This document shows, piece by piece, positions 29,095 through 36,670 of a stretch of DNA of 64,000 nucleotides. Location of the stretch: contig NZ_VRKO01000011.1 in assembly GCF_012271765.1 (NCBI RefSeq), positions 1 to 64,000 on the forward strand, given 5' to 3'. The notes beneath the pieces are model-generated. The model did no database searches. It saw only the letters and a program-made list of their open reading frames with translations, and was not told the origin of the DNA. The position numbers were made by a program, and so were the translations under genes. This DNA is from Erwinia rhapontici. GTDB lineage: Bacteria; Pseudomonadota; Gammaproteobacteria; Enterobacterales; Enterobacteriaceae. Position 1 is the stretch's first letter. Every line of letters starts with the position of its first letter.

Positions 29095-29960
29095 AGGGAT
29101 CTCCGAAAGAAGCGACCAGTAATGCCCTGCGGCAACAGGCGCAGCAGAACAATGGCCGACAGCAGCAGCGCTACCGCACCAAACACCGGCGTAGACATAA
29201 AGGTGACCACCTGCGAAATAGAACCAAACAGCGTTGAGGAGGTGAGCGTTCCGGCAATGATCGCGCTACCGCCGCCGATCACGGTGATAAAAGCTTTGGC
29301 GATATAGCTGATGCCGATCGTCGGGATCACCCCGGTGATCGGCGCCAGCAGTGCCCCGCCGAGGCCGGAGAGCGCCGCCCCCAGACCAAAGGTCAGGCTG
29401 TAGATTTTTCCGGGGTTGGTGCCCAGCGCCGCTGCCATCCGTGCATTTTGCATGGTAGCGCGGGCGCACAGCCCGATGGTGGTGAACTTCAGCAGCAGCC
29501 ACAGCGCCAGCATCAGACACAGCGAGAAGCCGATCATAAACAGCGCATAACCGCTGGTATTCAGGCTGCCAATGGTCACGCCCCCAAGCGGGGAGCTGAT
29601 GCCGAGCGTCGTATTGCCAAACACCATGGTTGCCGAGCCGATAATCGCCAGGCTCAACCCCCAGGTTGCCAGCATGGTGTCGATGATGCGCCCGTAGAGG
29701 TTACGGATGATCACCCGCTCCACCACGATGCCAAAGATCCCCACCACCAGCGGTGCCAGCACCAGCATGGAGATCCAGATCGGCACGCCCCACTGATTGG
29801 TCGCGAGGATCGCCACATAGCCCCCCAGCATCATAAATTCACCGTGTGCCATATTGACGATCTTCATCATGCCGAACACCACCGCCAGCCCAAGGCTCAT
29901 GACAATCAGCGTGGCAATCGCGTTCAGCACTTCAACGCTGTAGATAATGATCCAGTCCAT
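29091..29960 (-). CDS. Amide/urea ABC transporter permease (UrtB/LivH-like)
   Basis: 289 residues with about eight helices. LivH/UrtB features are LGLAVVFGMMKIVNMAHGEFMMLGGYVA near the N-terminus and RATMQNARMAAALGTNPGKIYSLTFGLGAALSGLGGALLAPI at the ATPase-coupling loop. The wording AALGTNPGKIY resembles urea/amide permeases of this family. The gene starts 9 bp after the stop of the binding protein gene and overlaps the next permease by 4 bp. Confidence 0.88.
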   Translation of the reverse strand: MDWIIIYSVEVLNAIATLIVMSLGLAVVFGMMKIVNMAHGEFMMLGGYVAILATNQWGVPIWISMLVLAPLVVGIFGIVVERVIIRNLYGRIIDTMLATWGLSLAIIGSATMVFGNTTLGISSPLGGVTIGSLNTSGYALFMIGFSLCLMLALWLLLKFTTIGLCARATMQNARMAAALGTNPGKIYSLTFGLGAALSGLGGALLAPITGVIPTIGISYIAKAFITVIGGGSAIIAGTLTSSTLFGSISQVVTFMSTPVFGAVALLLSAIVLLRLLPQGITGRFFRRSL

Positions 29961-29969
29961 ATTCCCTCC

Positions 29970-31208
29970 TTACAGCTGTATCTGATACTGCTTGGTGTCA
30001 CGCGGATTCTTTTTCAGATCGCACACCATTGCAGTATCCAGCGGTGGCTGCTGCGCATAGGTTTCGAGGATCTGCATCTGGTGGTCTTTGACCTCCGCGA
30101 TATGCACATCCAGCGTCAGATGATGGGTGCCCGCATCGACGGTCGCTTTACCGCTGGGTGAATCAATCGACAATCCGCTTTCCAGTGCTTCAATCACCTT
30201 CATCCGATCGGTATCCCCCGCTTTTCTCACCCCTTCCGCCCATAGCAGGAAGCCCTGATAGGCGCCCATCGCCAGGTCGCTGACATAAGGGGCATTCGGG
30301 CCATACTTCTCTTTGAAACGCTTAACGAAGTCGATATTGGTCGGCTGGTTGATCTCCTGCATATAGTTGGCGCAGATCAGCATGCCGTTACTCTCTTCCG
30401 GCGAGAGAATGATGTGTTCATTACCGCTGCCGAAGCTGGTGGAGGTCATCGGGATTTTTCCGGTCATGCCTGCCGCGTGCCACTGGCGGTAGAACGACAG
30501 GTGCGCCCCGCCCACCAGCGCCGACCAGATAAAGTCCGGTTTCGCCGTCTGGATTTTCGAGATGGCGGCACCAAAGTCGGTGACGTCCAGCGGGAAGAAT
30601 TCGACGGCCACGGTTTCCCCACCGTTATCGGCAACATACTTCTTCACCCAGGAGGAGATGATCTGGCCGTAGTTATAGTCGGCCGCCAGGATGTAAACCT
30701 TTTTGCCCCACTTCTTCATCGCATAAGGCACCATCTTCTCAACGGTTTGCGCCGGGGTGGAGCCGGAGGAGAAGTAGTTACGGTCGCAGACACCGCCTTC
30801 ATACTGCGCCGGGTAGAAATAGAGGGTGCGGAAGCGGTCGAGTACCGGACGGATCACTTCGCGTGAAGCAGAGGTGATCCCGGCGTGTACCACGGCCACT
30901 TTATCTTTCAGCGCGGCCTGCTGTGCGTACTGCGCATAGAGCTGCATATTCGACTGCGCGTCATAGGTAATCATCTGCAACGGCCGCCCCAGCAGGCCGC
31001 CGCTGGCGTTAATTTCGGACGCCGCGAGGTTGATGGCATCGGCCATCGGTTTACCGTAAATATCCAGGCCGCCTGACAGGTCGAGAATGGTCGCCACTTT
31101 GATCGGGTTGTCGCCCGCGGCAAAGCTGAACTTCGGTAACCCCAGCGTTGCCATGCCGACTGCGGATGCCACACTGCCACTGATAAATGAACGCCGACTG
31201 ATAGCCAT
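29970..31208 (-). CDS. Amide/urea-type ABC transporter binding protein with Tat signal
   Basis: 412 residues from the ATG at 31208, which has AGGAG five bases upstream; a GTG two codons earlier is less likely. The N-terminus AISRRSFISGSVASAVGMATLGLPKFSFA is a twin-arginine signal, so the protein is probably folded before export. The mature part is a Peripla_BP_5/6 protein of the FmdD/UrtA/AmiC type (GGLDIYGKPMADAINLAASEINASGGLLGRPL, YFYPAQYEGGVCDRNYFSSG, AADYNYGQIISSWVKKYV). Cargo is likely a short-chain amide or urea. First gene of the operon. Confidence 0.88.
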   Translation of the reverse strand: MAISRRSFISGSVASAVGMATLGLPKFSFAAGDNPIKVATILDLSGGLDIYGKPMADAINLAASEINASGGLLGRPLQMITYDAQSNMQLYAQYAQQAALKDKVAVVHAGITSASREVIRPVLDRFRTLYFYPAQYEGGVCDRNYFSSGSTPAQTVEKMVPYAMKKWGKKVYILAADYNYGQIISSWVKKYVADNGGETVAVEFFPLDVTDFGAAISKIQTAKPDFIWSALVGGAHLSFYRQWHAAGMTGKIPMTSTSFGSGNEHIILSPEESNGMLICANYMQEINQPTNIDFVKRFKEKYGPNAPYVSDLAMGAYQGFLLWAEGVRKAGDTDRMKVIEALESGLSIDSPSGKATVDAGTHHLTLDVHIAEVKDHQMQILETYAQQPPLDTAMVCDLKKNPRDTKQYQIQL

Positions 31209-31256
31209 AAACACTCCTGATGCTGTTTTTTAATTTATTTCCCCCACGGGAAGCCC

Positions 31257-31273
31257 TTCATGATCGCCATGAA
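31257..31273 (-). other. Stem-loop in the amide transporter leader
   Basis: TTCATG pairs perfectly with CATGAA around a 5-base loop, 49 bp before the start codon. It lies downstream of the possible ANTAR hairpin and may be part of a terminator/antiterminator arrangement; no U-run is seen after it. Confidence 0.35.
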
Positions 31274-31306
31274 AGAGAAAGGGGATGTTGGGATGGTTAA
31301 CGTTGA

Positions 31307-31322
31307 CTGACGCCATTGTCAG
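31307..31322 (-). promoter_or_regulatory. Possible ANTAR-target RNA hairpin
   Basis: In the leftward RNA, CTGAC and GTCAG pair around the hexaloop AATGGC. ANTAR proteins recognise stem-loops with a six-base loop having A at position 1 and G at position 4, which this loop satisfies. It lies about 15 nt after the inferred transcription start. A clear second hairpin with the same loop pattern was not found. Confidence 0.4.
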
Positions 31323-31347
31323 GCTAAAGGGTTAGCAGGATTAACTA

Positions 31348-31363
31348 AGCAATTAACAGGCCA
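31348..31363 (-). promoter_or_regulatory. Sigma-54 (RpoN) promoter of amide transporter operon
   Basis: On the minus strand TGGCCTGTTAATTGCT fits TGGCnnnnnnnTTGCw with correct GG/GC spacing. It is 140 bp before the binding protein start and close to NtrC-like sites, as expected for a nitrogen-scavenging operon. Confidence 0.65.
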
Positions 31364-31425
31364 GGATTGCGGGGGCAGGCAGTACGCCGCGTGGGCACTG
31401 TCGGTGTGTTTATCAGAGCGATATA

Positions 31426-31442
31426 TGCACTATCCTGGCACA
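31426..31442. promoter_or_regulatory. NtrC-like enhancer site 1
   Basis: TGCACTATCCTGGCACA matches 13 of 17 positions of the strong glnA site TGCACTATATTGGTGCA. It lies about 80 bp upstream of the sigma-54 promoter. Confidence 0.6.
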
Positions 31443-31448
31443 CAGCAA

Positions 31449-31465
31449 TGTGCAGATATGGTGCA
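31449..31465. promoter_or_regulatory. NtrC-like enhancer site 2
   Basis: TGTGCAGATATGGTGCA has a perfect right half (TGGTGCA) and a degenerate left half. Its centre is 23 bp from that of site 1, on nearly the same helical face, which would help cooperative binding. Confidence 0.45.
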
Positions 31466-31649
31466 TAACATATTGATTTAATTATTTATTGTTATGGCAG
31501 GCAGGTAACGGAGGTTGGCATTTTGAACACAGTGTTATGATGAAAAAGATGTTTTAAAATCATCATCGGCAAGCCCATCAGACCACTTAATCATGAATAA
31601 GAAGGCGTCATTTCCTCTTCTGCAACTGATGTTTTTTTGTTCATCCATA

Positions 31650-31687
31650 TTGCAGAATGCTCCTCACAAAACTATAGTACTCAGTAC
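31650..31687 (+). promoter_or_regulatory. Promoter and operator of the higBA pair
   Basis: TTGCAG (31650-31655), 17 bases, then TATAGT (31673-31678) make a good sigma-70 promoter. The inverted repeat GTACTCAGTAC (31677-31687) overlaps the -10 element and is a likely binding site for autorepression by the antitoxin. Confidence 0.6.
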
Positions 31688-31740
31688 CACAAGGAAAAGA
31701 GGCATTACAGCGTGGTGAACGATTATGGAAGAATCGAACC

Positions 31741-32133
31741 GTGGGTATTTATGTGACCAACCTTTTCGAAAGAAGCCTTAAGAAGCAAAATATCCCAGAC
31801 ACAACACTGTGCAAAATCGCTCAGGAAATTGTCAGCGGACTTTTCGATGCAGATTTAGGCGGAAATGTTTACAAAAAGCGCATCCCTTTACAGCGAGGCA
31901 AAAGCGGAGGGTCGCGCTCAATTGTTGCCTTCAGATTGGGCGAAAACCTATTTTTCATTGATGGCTGGATTAAAAGCGATGTCAGCAAACGCGGACAGAA
32001 AGAAATTCCAGATGATGATTTGGAAACCTATCGCGATATTGCTCACGATTTTCTCAGCATGTCAGCTCAGACTATTAATAAGGCAATAGAGACAGGCAGA
32101 TTAAGAGAGGTACATTGTTATGAGCCGTCTTAA
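31741..32133 (+). CDS. higB: RelE/HigB-type toxin of a type II TA system
   Basis: 130 residues. I start it at GTG 31741, with GGAAG nine bases upstream; there is no ATG in frame before the conserved part. The text FERSLKKQNIPDTTLCKIAQEIVSGLFDADLGGNVYKKRIPLQRGKSGGSRSIVAFRLGENLFFIDGW is typical of the RelE-like, ribosome-dependent mRNA endonuclease family that pairs with a downstream XRE antitoxin (toxin first, as in higBA). It overlaps the antitoxin gene by 14 bp. Base composition is more AT-rich than neighbours, fitting a mobile pair. Confidence 0.82.
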   Translation: MGIYVTNLFERSLKKQNIPDTTLCKIAQEIVSGLFDADLGGNVYKKRIPLQRGKSGGSRSIVAFRLGENLFFIDGWIKSDVSKRGQKEIPDDDLETYRDIAHDFLSMSAQTINKAIETGRLREVHCYEPS

Positions 32134-32446
32134 ACAACTACAGGAAATGGCGCACAGTTTTAATGAAATAGGTGCCGTTTCAGATGAGACAGTGAAACGC
32201 CTGGATGCTCGCATCAGAGCGCAGGAAATTCGCGAAAAGTTGCCAAAAATCATGGTAATGGAAGGCAAAGATATCCGGGCGATGCGTGACCGTTTGGGGA
32301 TCAGCCAGGCCGGACTTGCCTATACGATGAATATGACAGTAGCCAGCATCTCAAAATGGGAACGTGGAGAGAAAAAGCCAAATGGTGCCGCACTTCGCCT
32401 GTTAAACACCCTTGATCGTAAAGGGATTGAGGTTTTTGCGGAGTAA
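32120..32446 (+). CDS. higA: XRE-type antitoxin HigA
   Basis: 108 residues. The C-terminal half is a Cro/C1 helix-turn-helix (about 50-100, DIRAMRDRLGISQAGLAYTMNMTVASISKWERGEKKPNGAALRLLNTLDRKG). The N-terminal half (about 1-48) is charged and probably embraces the toxin. It would neutralise the product of the overlapping upstream gene and repress the promoter at 31650-31687. Confidence 0.85.
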   Translation: MSRLKQLQEMAHSFNEIGAVSDETVKRLDARIRAQEIREKLPKIMVMEGKDIRAMRDRLGISQAGLAYTMNMTVASISKWERGEKKPNGAALRLLNTLDRKGIEVFAE

Positions 32447-32534
32447 CGTCGAGCTGAAAAGAAGGTGCACACCATCAACACGGCCGACCGGAAAAAAGAG
32501 CTGGCCCGTACGCCAACATCATCATGTCGTGGGG

Positions 32535-33107
32535 CTAGCTTCCCCGGTTCTCCCGACTCAGCCCCCGCCACACATCGCCACCCGCAGAGTATTCAGAATG
32601 TAGCGGATAAAAATAGCGGCTCTGCCACTGCTGTGTTTTGAGCGCCTGGCGCGACAGAGGTGTGACCCAGGGCGCGTAAACCCGCAGCGCACGCTTGCCG
32701 CCCACGCCCTGGCGGGAGAACACGCCCTGTTTCACCAGAATGTCGCCATCAAACAGAAAAATACCGCGGTTCTCCTCATCAAAAACGGCCACTATCACGG
32801 CGGCAATGTCCTGCTCGCTGTCCAGCGGGGCAATCTCATCACCCACGCCTGGCCGCTGCCATAGCGTGACAAACTGACCGACTTTCGTCGGGGTAGTACG
32901 CGCAACACGGAAAACCACGGTTTGATGATTGACCGACAGGCGGCAGGCTCCGTAGTCGGCACTTTCTGCCTCGCGCTGCGGCGCATGGGTCACGACCAGC
33001 CCGGCAGGCAGCAAAAGGTTTTCAATACACTCGCAGAGTTGCACTGGCAGCAGGCCGTTTGCCGGGTCGGTCTGCCAGGTCAATGGGTGGGTAACGGTAT
33101 CAGACAC
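32535..33107 (-). CDS. mepB: MepB family protein
   Basis: 190 residues with the family pattern ESADYGACRLSVNHQTVVFRVARTTPTKVGQFVTLWQRP, then IAAVIVAVFDEENRGIFLFDGDILVKQGVFSR and GKRALRVYAPWVTPLSRQALKTQQWQSRYF. MepB proteins occur beside the MepRA multidrug locus in staphylococci and singly in many other bacteria; their function is not established. There is no signal peptide or membrane segment. It stands alone, converging with higA; no partner gene is evident. Confidence 0.82.
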   Translation of the reverse strand: MSDTVTHPLTWQTDPANGLLPVQLCECIENLLLPAGLVVTHAPQREAESADYGACRLSVNHQTVVFRVARTTPTKVGQFVTLWQRPGVGDEIAPLDSEQDIAAVIVAVFDEENRGIFLFDGDILVKQGVFSRQGVGGKRALRVYAPWVTPLSRQALKTQQWQSRYFYPLHSEYSAGGDVWRGLSRENRGS

Positions 33108-33312
33108 AGATCACTCCCTGTTAAAAGCACGTATCAGTTAGGCACTCCGGCAATCACTTTAGTCGATTATGCCGTCAGTAAAACACCGATGGCAGCATCG
33201 TTCTGAAGATAATCCTTTTCCATTCCGGGTCACGTTGATCAGGCCGCTGTCCAGCGTTGGTACGGGGCGATCGGAAAAATGATCGCCCCCTACATCAGAT
33301 CGAGATGCCGTG

Positions 33313-33363
33313 GAGGTTTTAAAATCCACAGCAAGCACTCTCTTGCGGGGATGGGGCCAGTCT
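33313..33363 (-). repeat. Dispersed repeat, copy 2
   Basis: Minus-strand copy of the repeat at 23054-23104: CTGGCCCCATCCCCGCAA, then a diverged middle, then TTTTAAAACCTCCA. It lies in the 288-bp gap between mepB and the acyltransferase gene, where I see nothing else. Confidence 0.6.
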
Positions 33364-33395
33364 GGAAAAAGGGTTGCCTTGACAGGCGAAGAGGT

Positions 33396-33848
33396 TCACA
33401 GCGTTCTGATTAGCCGGGCAGGATTGCCGGCATAAATTCCCTTGATGGTCACCGGCTTCACGACCACACTGCCCGCGCCAATCACCGCACCGCTGCATAT
33501 CGTTTCCGTCAGAATGGTCGCGCCGCTGCCCACGGTAACATGGTCGCCCAGCGTGATGCGCAGCCAGTTTTGCGCATCCGCATCCGGTTTACCGCTGTGA
33601 AACAGATCGTTGGCAAAGGTGACGTTATGCCCGATAAAGCAGTGATCGCCCAGCGTGACGTTCTCGCAGATAAACGTGTGCGACTGAATACGACTGCCGC
33701 GCCCAATCACGCACCCTTTCTGGATCTCGACAAACGGGCCGACAAACACATCATCCTGTAACACACATTCATAGATGTTTGCCGGGGTCATCACCCGAAC
33801 ATTTTGCCCGCTGACCACATTGCGAATGTCACTGTCGATAATCTTCAT
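33396..33848 (-). CDS. Hexapeptide-repeat acyltransferase
   Basis: 150 residues folding almost entirely into left-handed beta-helix hexads (VFVGPFVEIQKGCVIGRGSRIQSHTFICENVTLGDHCFIGHNVTFAND...). The C-terminus VVKPVTIKGIYAGNPARLIRTL is typical of O- and N-acetyltransferases acting on nucleotide sugars, such as WbbJ/WlaI-like enzymes. A likely catalytic histidine is in FIGHNV. It starts 8 bp after the end of the DUF2000 gene, so the two form a small operon. No sugar-synthesis genes are near; the acceptor is unknown. Confidence 0.82.
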   Translation of the reverse strand: MKIIDSDIRNVVSGQNVRVMTPANIYECVLQDDVFVGPFVEIQKGCVIGRGSRIQSHTFICENVTLGDHCFIGHNVTFANDLFHSGKPDADAQNWLRITLGDHVTVGSGATILTETICSGAVIGAGSVVVKPVTIKGIYAGNPARLIRTL

Positions 33849-33856
33849 TGCACCCT

Positions 33857-34279
33857 CTACTTATACAGCGCCAGATTCCCCGTCAGTTGCGTGATCTTCT
33901 TCTTTGGCCCGATTAAGCCAATCGCGACCAGCTCAATCTGTGGGCTGCTGACTGTGGAAATACGTTCCCCATACTCTTCATACGTCCGGCACGACTGTGC
34001 CAGCGCGCTAAACGGCATGGCGTAGATATCCTCATCCTGACTGGCGATAGACAGTAATTGTTGCACATAACTGCCCTCTGCCAGCAGCACAGGCAACGGG
34101 GCATAGATCACCCCCGGATAGTTCACCCCATCGCCACTTTGCAGATCCGGCCCCACCAGATTGTCGACCGTGCGGCCAAAGCTGATGCCAATCACGCTGG
34201 CAGCATTCATCGCCAGCCCGGGGCTGAGTTGATTGTCGATAATAATCGTACAACGGTGCTGCGTGGCGTCAAATTTCAT
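33857..34279 (-). CDS. DUF2000 family protein
   Basis: 140 residues, cytoplasmic. The family pattern is visible: HRCTIIIDNQLSPGLAMNAASVIGISFGRTVDNLVGPDLQSGDGVNYPGVIYAPLPVLLA and the C-terminal IELVAIGLIGPKKKITQLTGNLALYK. The biochemical role of DUF2000 proteins is unknown; the fold is related to peptidyl-tRNA hydrolase 2-like proteins. It is divergent from an Lrp/AsnC regulator, an arrangement that suggests direct control of this gene and of the acyltransferase downstream. Confidence 0.82.
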   Translation of the reverse strand: MKFDATQHRCTIIIDNQLSPGLAMNAASVIGISFGRTVDNLVGPDLQSGDGVNYPGVIYAPLPVLLAEGSYVQQLLSIASQDEDIYAMPFSALAQSCRTYEEYGERISTVSSPQIELVAIGLIGPKKKITQLTGNLALYK

Positions 34280-34415
34280 CGAAATTTCCTGGTGTCAGTC
34301 ACAATAATCAGGCGAATATTATTGCGCAGCGTGGCGGGAAAAGGTTGTCTCAATCTGTTGTAAAAATGCCTAAAAAGGGCAAGATTAACCTATTGAAATA
34401 TCAATATGAGAAGAA

Positions 34416-34892
34416 ATGGACCTGATGACCTTAAACACAATCGACATGAAAATTCTGGCGCTGCTGCAAAACGATGCGCGCGTCACCAATCAGACGTTGG
34501 CCGACCATATCGGTATGTCGGCATCGCCATGCTGGCGTAAAGTGCGCAAGCTGGAAGAGGATGAAGTCATTCAGGGCTATCGCGCCGTGCTGAATCGCAA
34601 GAAAATTGGCCTGGGGGTAATGGTCTTTGTCCGCGTATCGATCGATAGCCACAACGAGGCCGAAGCACGCAAATTTGAACAGGAAGTCACCGCACTGGAG
34701 GATGTGGTGGCCTGCTACAGTATCGGCGGCGATGCAGACTTTCTGTTACAGGTGGTAGCCCAGGATCTGGATGCCTACGCTGACTTTGCCATGAAAGTGA
34801 TCCGCCGCCTGCCAGGCATCAAAGAGATGCAGAGTATGTTTGTGCTGAAAGAGATTAAGCCGCTGGTCAGCTATCCCATTAAAGCCGGGTAA
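34416..34892 (+). CDS. Lrp/AsnC-family transcriptional regulator
   Basis: 158 residues. The helix-turn-helix (8-60, NTIDMKILALLQNDARVTNQTLADHIGMSASPCWRKVRKLEEDEVI) is followed by the RAM ligand domain (70-150, GLGVMVFVRVSIDSHNEAEARKFEQEVTALEDVVACYSIGGDADFLLQV). GAGAAG precedes the ATG. Such proteins usually sense an amino acid and control a neighbouring gene; here the divergent DUF2000-acyltransferase pair is the natural target. The signal molecule is not known. Confidence 0.9.
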   Translation: MDLMTLNTIDMKILALLQNDARVTNQTLADHIGMSASPCWRKVRKLEEDEVIQGYRAVLNRKKIGLGVMVFVRVSIDSHNEAEARKFEQEVTALEDVVACYSIGGDADFLLQVVAQDLDAYADFAMKVIRRLPGIKEMQSMFVLKEIKPLVSYPIKAG

Positions 34893-34906
34893 ATACCCCG
34901 GCAGAA

Positions 34907-34955
34907 TTGCGATTAACAGTTAATTGCGTATAATTCGATTATTATTTGCGCGCAA
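34907..34955 (+). promoter_or_regulatory. Promoter and palindromic operator of the second TA pair
   Basis: TTGCGA (34907-34912), 16 bases, TATAAT (34929-34934), then the perfect palindrome TTGCGCGCAA (34946-34955) just after the expected start of transcription. Fits an autoregulated toxin-antitoxin promoter. Confidence 0.55.
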
Positions 34956-34973
34956 GAATTAAGGTGCATAACG

Positions 34974-35408
34974 ATGAACGAAACAATCGATCACGCCACG
35001 TTCAATAAGTTGGCAGAAGCCGGTGCAATCAACTCCGTCCAGGTGGTGGCTCAGCCCGGAGGCTGGATATTGTTGATCCGCTATGGACGCATAGAGAGCC
35101 AACTGACTACGCAACGCAGCCGCAAGACGCGTCTGTTTAAACGACTGGAGTCATTGGTTATCTATTTGAAAGACCTGGGCATCGAACGCTTTGATATTGA
35201 CTCTTCAGGCTTTGACCCACAAATAGGACCAACGGGTACACGGCCCGATCGTTCTGCGGCGCTTAAACGCGCCCATGAAGCCGCAGCGTATGAGCAGTGG
35301 TTTAGTGAACAGGTTTTGATTTCACAGAATGATGACAGCCCTTCCCTTGATCATCAGCAAGTCCGGGAAATTTTTGCCGCGAGGAAGCGCGCTCTGCTTA
35401 AGGAATAA
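34974..35408 (+). CDS. Antitoxin-like protein with N-terminal ParC/KorC-like extension
   Basis: 144 residues, longer than typical ParD or PaaA antitoxins. The N-terminal 95 residues (SVQVVAQPGGWILLIRYGRIESQLTTQRSRKTRLFKRLESLVIYLKDLGIERFDID) look like a plasmid partition-associated ParC-type domain. The C-terminal 40 (AYEQWFSEQVLISQNDDSPSLDHQQVREIFAARKRALL) match the toxin-wrapping tail of ParD/PaaA-type antitoxins. It is two bases before the ParE-like toxin gene. So probably the antitoxin and autorepressor of this pair; the domain reading is by eye. Confidence 0.75.
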   Translation: MNETIDHATFNKLAEAGAINSVQVVAQPGGWILLIRYGRIESQLTTQRSRKTRLFKRLESLVIYLKDLGIERFDIDSSGFDPQIGPTGTRPDRSAALKRAHEAAAYEQWFSEQVLISQNDDSPSLDHQQVREIFAARKRALLKE

Positions 35409-35410
35409 TC

Positions 35411-35683
35411 ATGGAACTGGTATGGAAGCCACATGCCCTGAAGGACAGGGAAACCATCATGGATTATATTGCCAAAGACAACCCGCTGGCCGCAGTTGAA
35501 CTGGATGATCGCTTTGAAATTATCGCAGAATCAGCATGTCGTCACCCGGACATGTACAAAATGGGGCGAGTGCCCGGCACTCATGAGGCGGTGGTACATC
35601 CCCATTACGTCATGATTTATCAGGTCGATAGTTGTAGCCTGCAGATACTGCGTATCCTGCACACTGCCCGTCAATGGCCATAA
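35411..35683 (+). CDS. ParE/RelE-superfamily toxin
   Basis: 90 residues. Pattern: VWKPHALKDRETIMDYIAKDNPLAAVELDDRFEIIAESACRHPDMYKMGRVPGTHEAVVHPHYVMIYQVDSCSLQILRILHTARQWP. The closing ILRILHTARQWP is the hallmark of ParE/RelE-type toxins encoded next to an antitoxin. ParE members poison gyrase and RelE members cut mRNA; sequence alone does not decide. It follows the antitoxin gene directly and converges on gatR 16 bp away. Confidence 0.88.
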   Translation: MELVWKPHALKDRETIMDYIAKDNPLAAVELDDRFEIIAESACRHPDMYKMGRVPGTHEAVVHPHYVMIYQVDSCSLQILRILHTARQWP

Positions 35684-35699
35684 CCGCCACCATTCTCGC

Positions 35700-36485
35700 C
35701 TACACGACCATCACTGTCTTCCCTTTGCCGATCAGTTGATCCAGCACCTCTGGCGGGGCGGCATCATCGGTAATGATGGTGTCGATTTTTGCCAGCGGCA
35801 GGACCTGGTTAAAACCTTTGCGGCCGAACTTACTGGCATCGGTTACCACCACCACTTTATGCGCGGCCGCCGCCATGACGCTGCTGATGGCAAACCCTTC
35901 GTTAAAGGTGGTGATGCCGTTATCCGGGTCCAGCCCATCGGCCCCGACAAACATCAGATTGGCAGAGACGTCGCGCAGGGCATATTCCGCAATGGAGCCG
36001 TGCAGCGAAATGGTTTTATGCCGCAGCGTGCCGCCGCACACCACCAGCGTAATATCTTTGTTTTCCGCCAGGATAAAAGCCGCGGGCAGATTGTTGGTGA
36101 TCACCGTGATATTGCTGAAAGCCACCAGCTCCTCGGCGATCAGTTTGGTGGTGCTGCCACTGTCGAGGATCAGCGTATCGCCTTCCTGCACCAGCCCTGC
36201 GGCCGCAATGGCAATGCGTTTTTTCGGCCAGGAGGCCAGCTGATAACGGTCCGTCAGGCTGACTTCCGCATGATACTGCACGGCCTCAGGCTCCTGAAGC
36301 ACACTGCTGACTCTGGCGGCACCGCCGTGAAAACGTGTCAGTAACCCTCTCTCTTCCAGCAGCCGTAAATCTGCACGGATGGTGACTTCGGTCACGCCTA
36401 ACTTCCCCGAAATATCGTTAACCAACAGGCTTCCCTGAGCATTGACCAGCTCAACAATCTTCCTCCGGCGTTCAAACGTATTCAT
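35700..36485 (-). CDS. gatR: DeoR-family repressor of the galactitol genes
   Basis: 261 residues from the ATG at 36485 (AGGAG upstream; a longer reading to 36566 would start in promoter sequence). The N-terminal DeoR helix-turn-helix begins MNTFERRRKIVELVNAQGSLLV, close to E. coli GatR. The effector domain (80-255) has LILDSGSTTKLIAEEL, ITVITNNLPAAFILAENKDITLVVCGGTLRHKT and LMFVGADGLDPDNGITTFNEGFAIS. It should repress the divergent gat operon until a phosphorylated sugar is present. Confidence 0.9.
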   Translation of the reverse strand: MNTFERRRKIVELVNAQGSLLVNDISGKLGVTEVTIRADLRLLEERGLLTRFHGGAARVSSVLQEPEAVQYHAEVSLTDRYQLASWPKKRIAIAAAGLVQEGDTLILDSGSTTKLIAEELVAFSNITVITNNLPAAFILAENKDITLVVCGGTLRHKTISLHGSIAEYALRDVSANLMFVGADGLDPDNGITTFNEGFAISSVMAAAAHKVVVVTDASKFGRKGFNQVLPLAKIDTIITDDAAPPEVLDQLIGKGKTVMVV

Positions 36486-36539
36486 AACGGCTCCTGAAAT
36501 GATGATAGGCGAAAGCTTAAACGGAAGTATTAGAAAGTA

Positions 36540-36566
36540 AAAGACAATAAAGACAAAGAAAGACAA
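36540..36566. promoter_or_regulatory. Direct-repeat operators between gatR and gatZ
   Basis: Three copies of AAAGACAA at 36540, 36549 and 36559, spaced 9-10 bp (one helical turn), followed by CGAAAG-type variants to about 36582. Such phased purine-rich repeats are typical of DeoR/AgaR-type operators, so GatR is the likely binder. Confidence 0.55.
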
Positions 36567-36670
36567 CGAAAGAATACGAAAATATTATGACTCCGATCAC
36601 AAAAGAACAGGAAGCCAATTGCGCCACATTCGAAAACAAACGATTGTTTGCGTAGTCAACCGGAGGGTAT

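Larger units (their letters stand above)
31209..31740. other. Divergent control region between amide transporter and higBA
   Basis: 532 bp without a credible gene. The left part holds a leader, an ANTAR-like hairpin, a sigma-54 promoter and NtrC-like sites for the transporter. The right end holds a sigma-70 promoter and operator for the toxin-antitoxin pair. Between about 31470 and 31640 the DNA is AT-rich with no feature I can name. Confidence 0.65.

Noticed and set aside
31441-31460. Plus-strand sigma-54 promoter at TGGCACACAGC
   Set aside because: The TGGCAC lacks a TTGC element at the correct distance, and the better match is on the other strand.
36486-36566. Hydrophobic N-terminal extension of GatR
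   Set aside because: It would lie over the operator region, and DeoR proteins start at the MNTFERR-like position.
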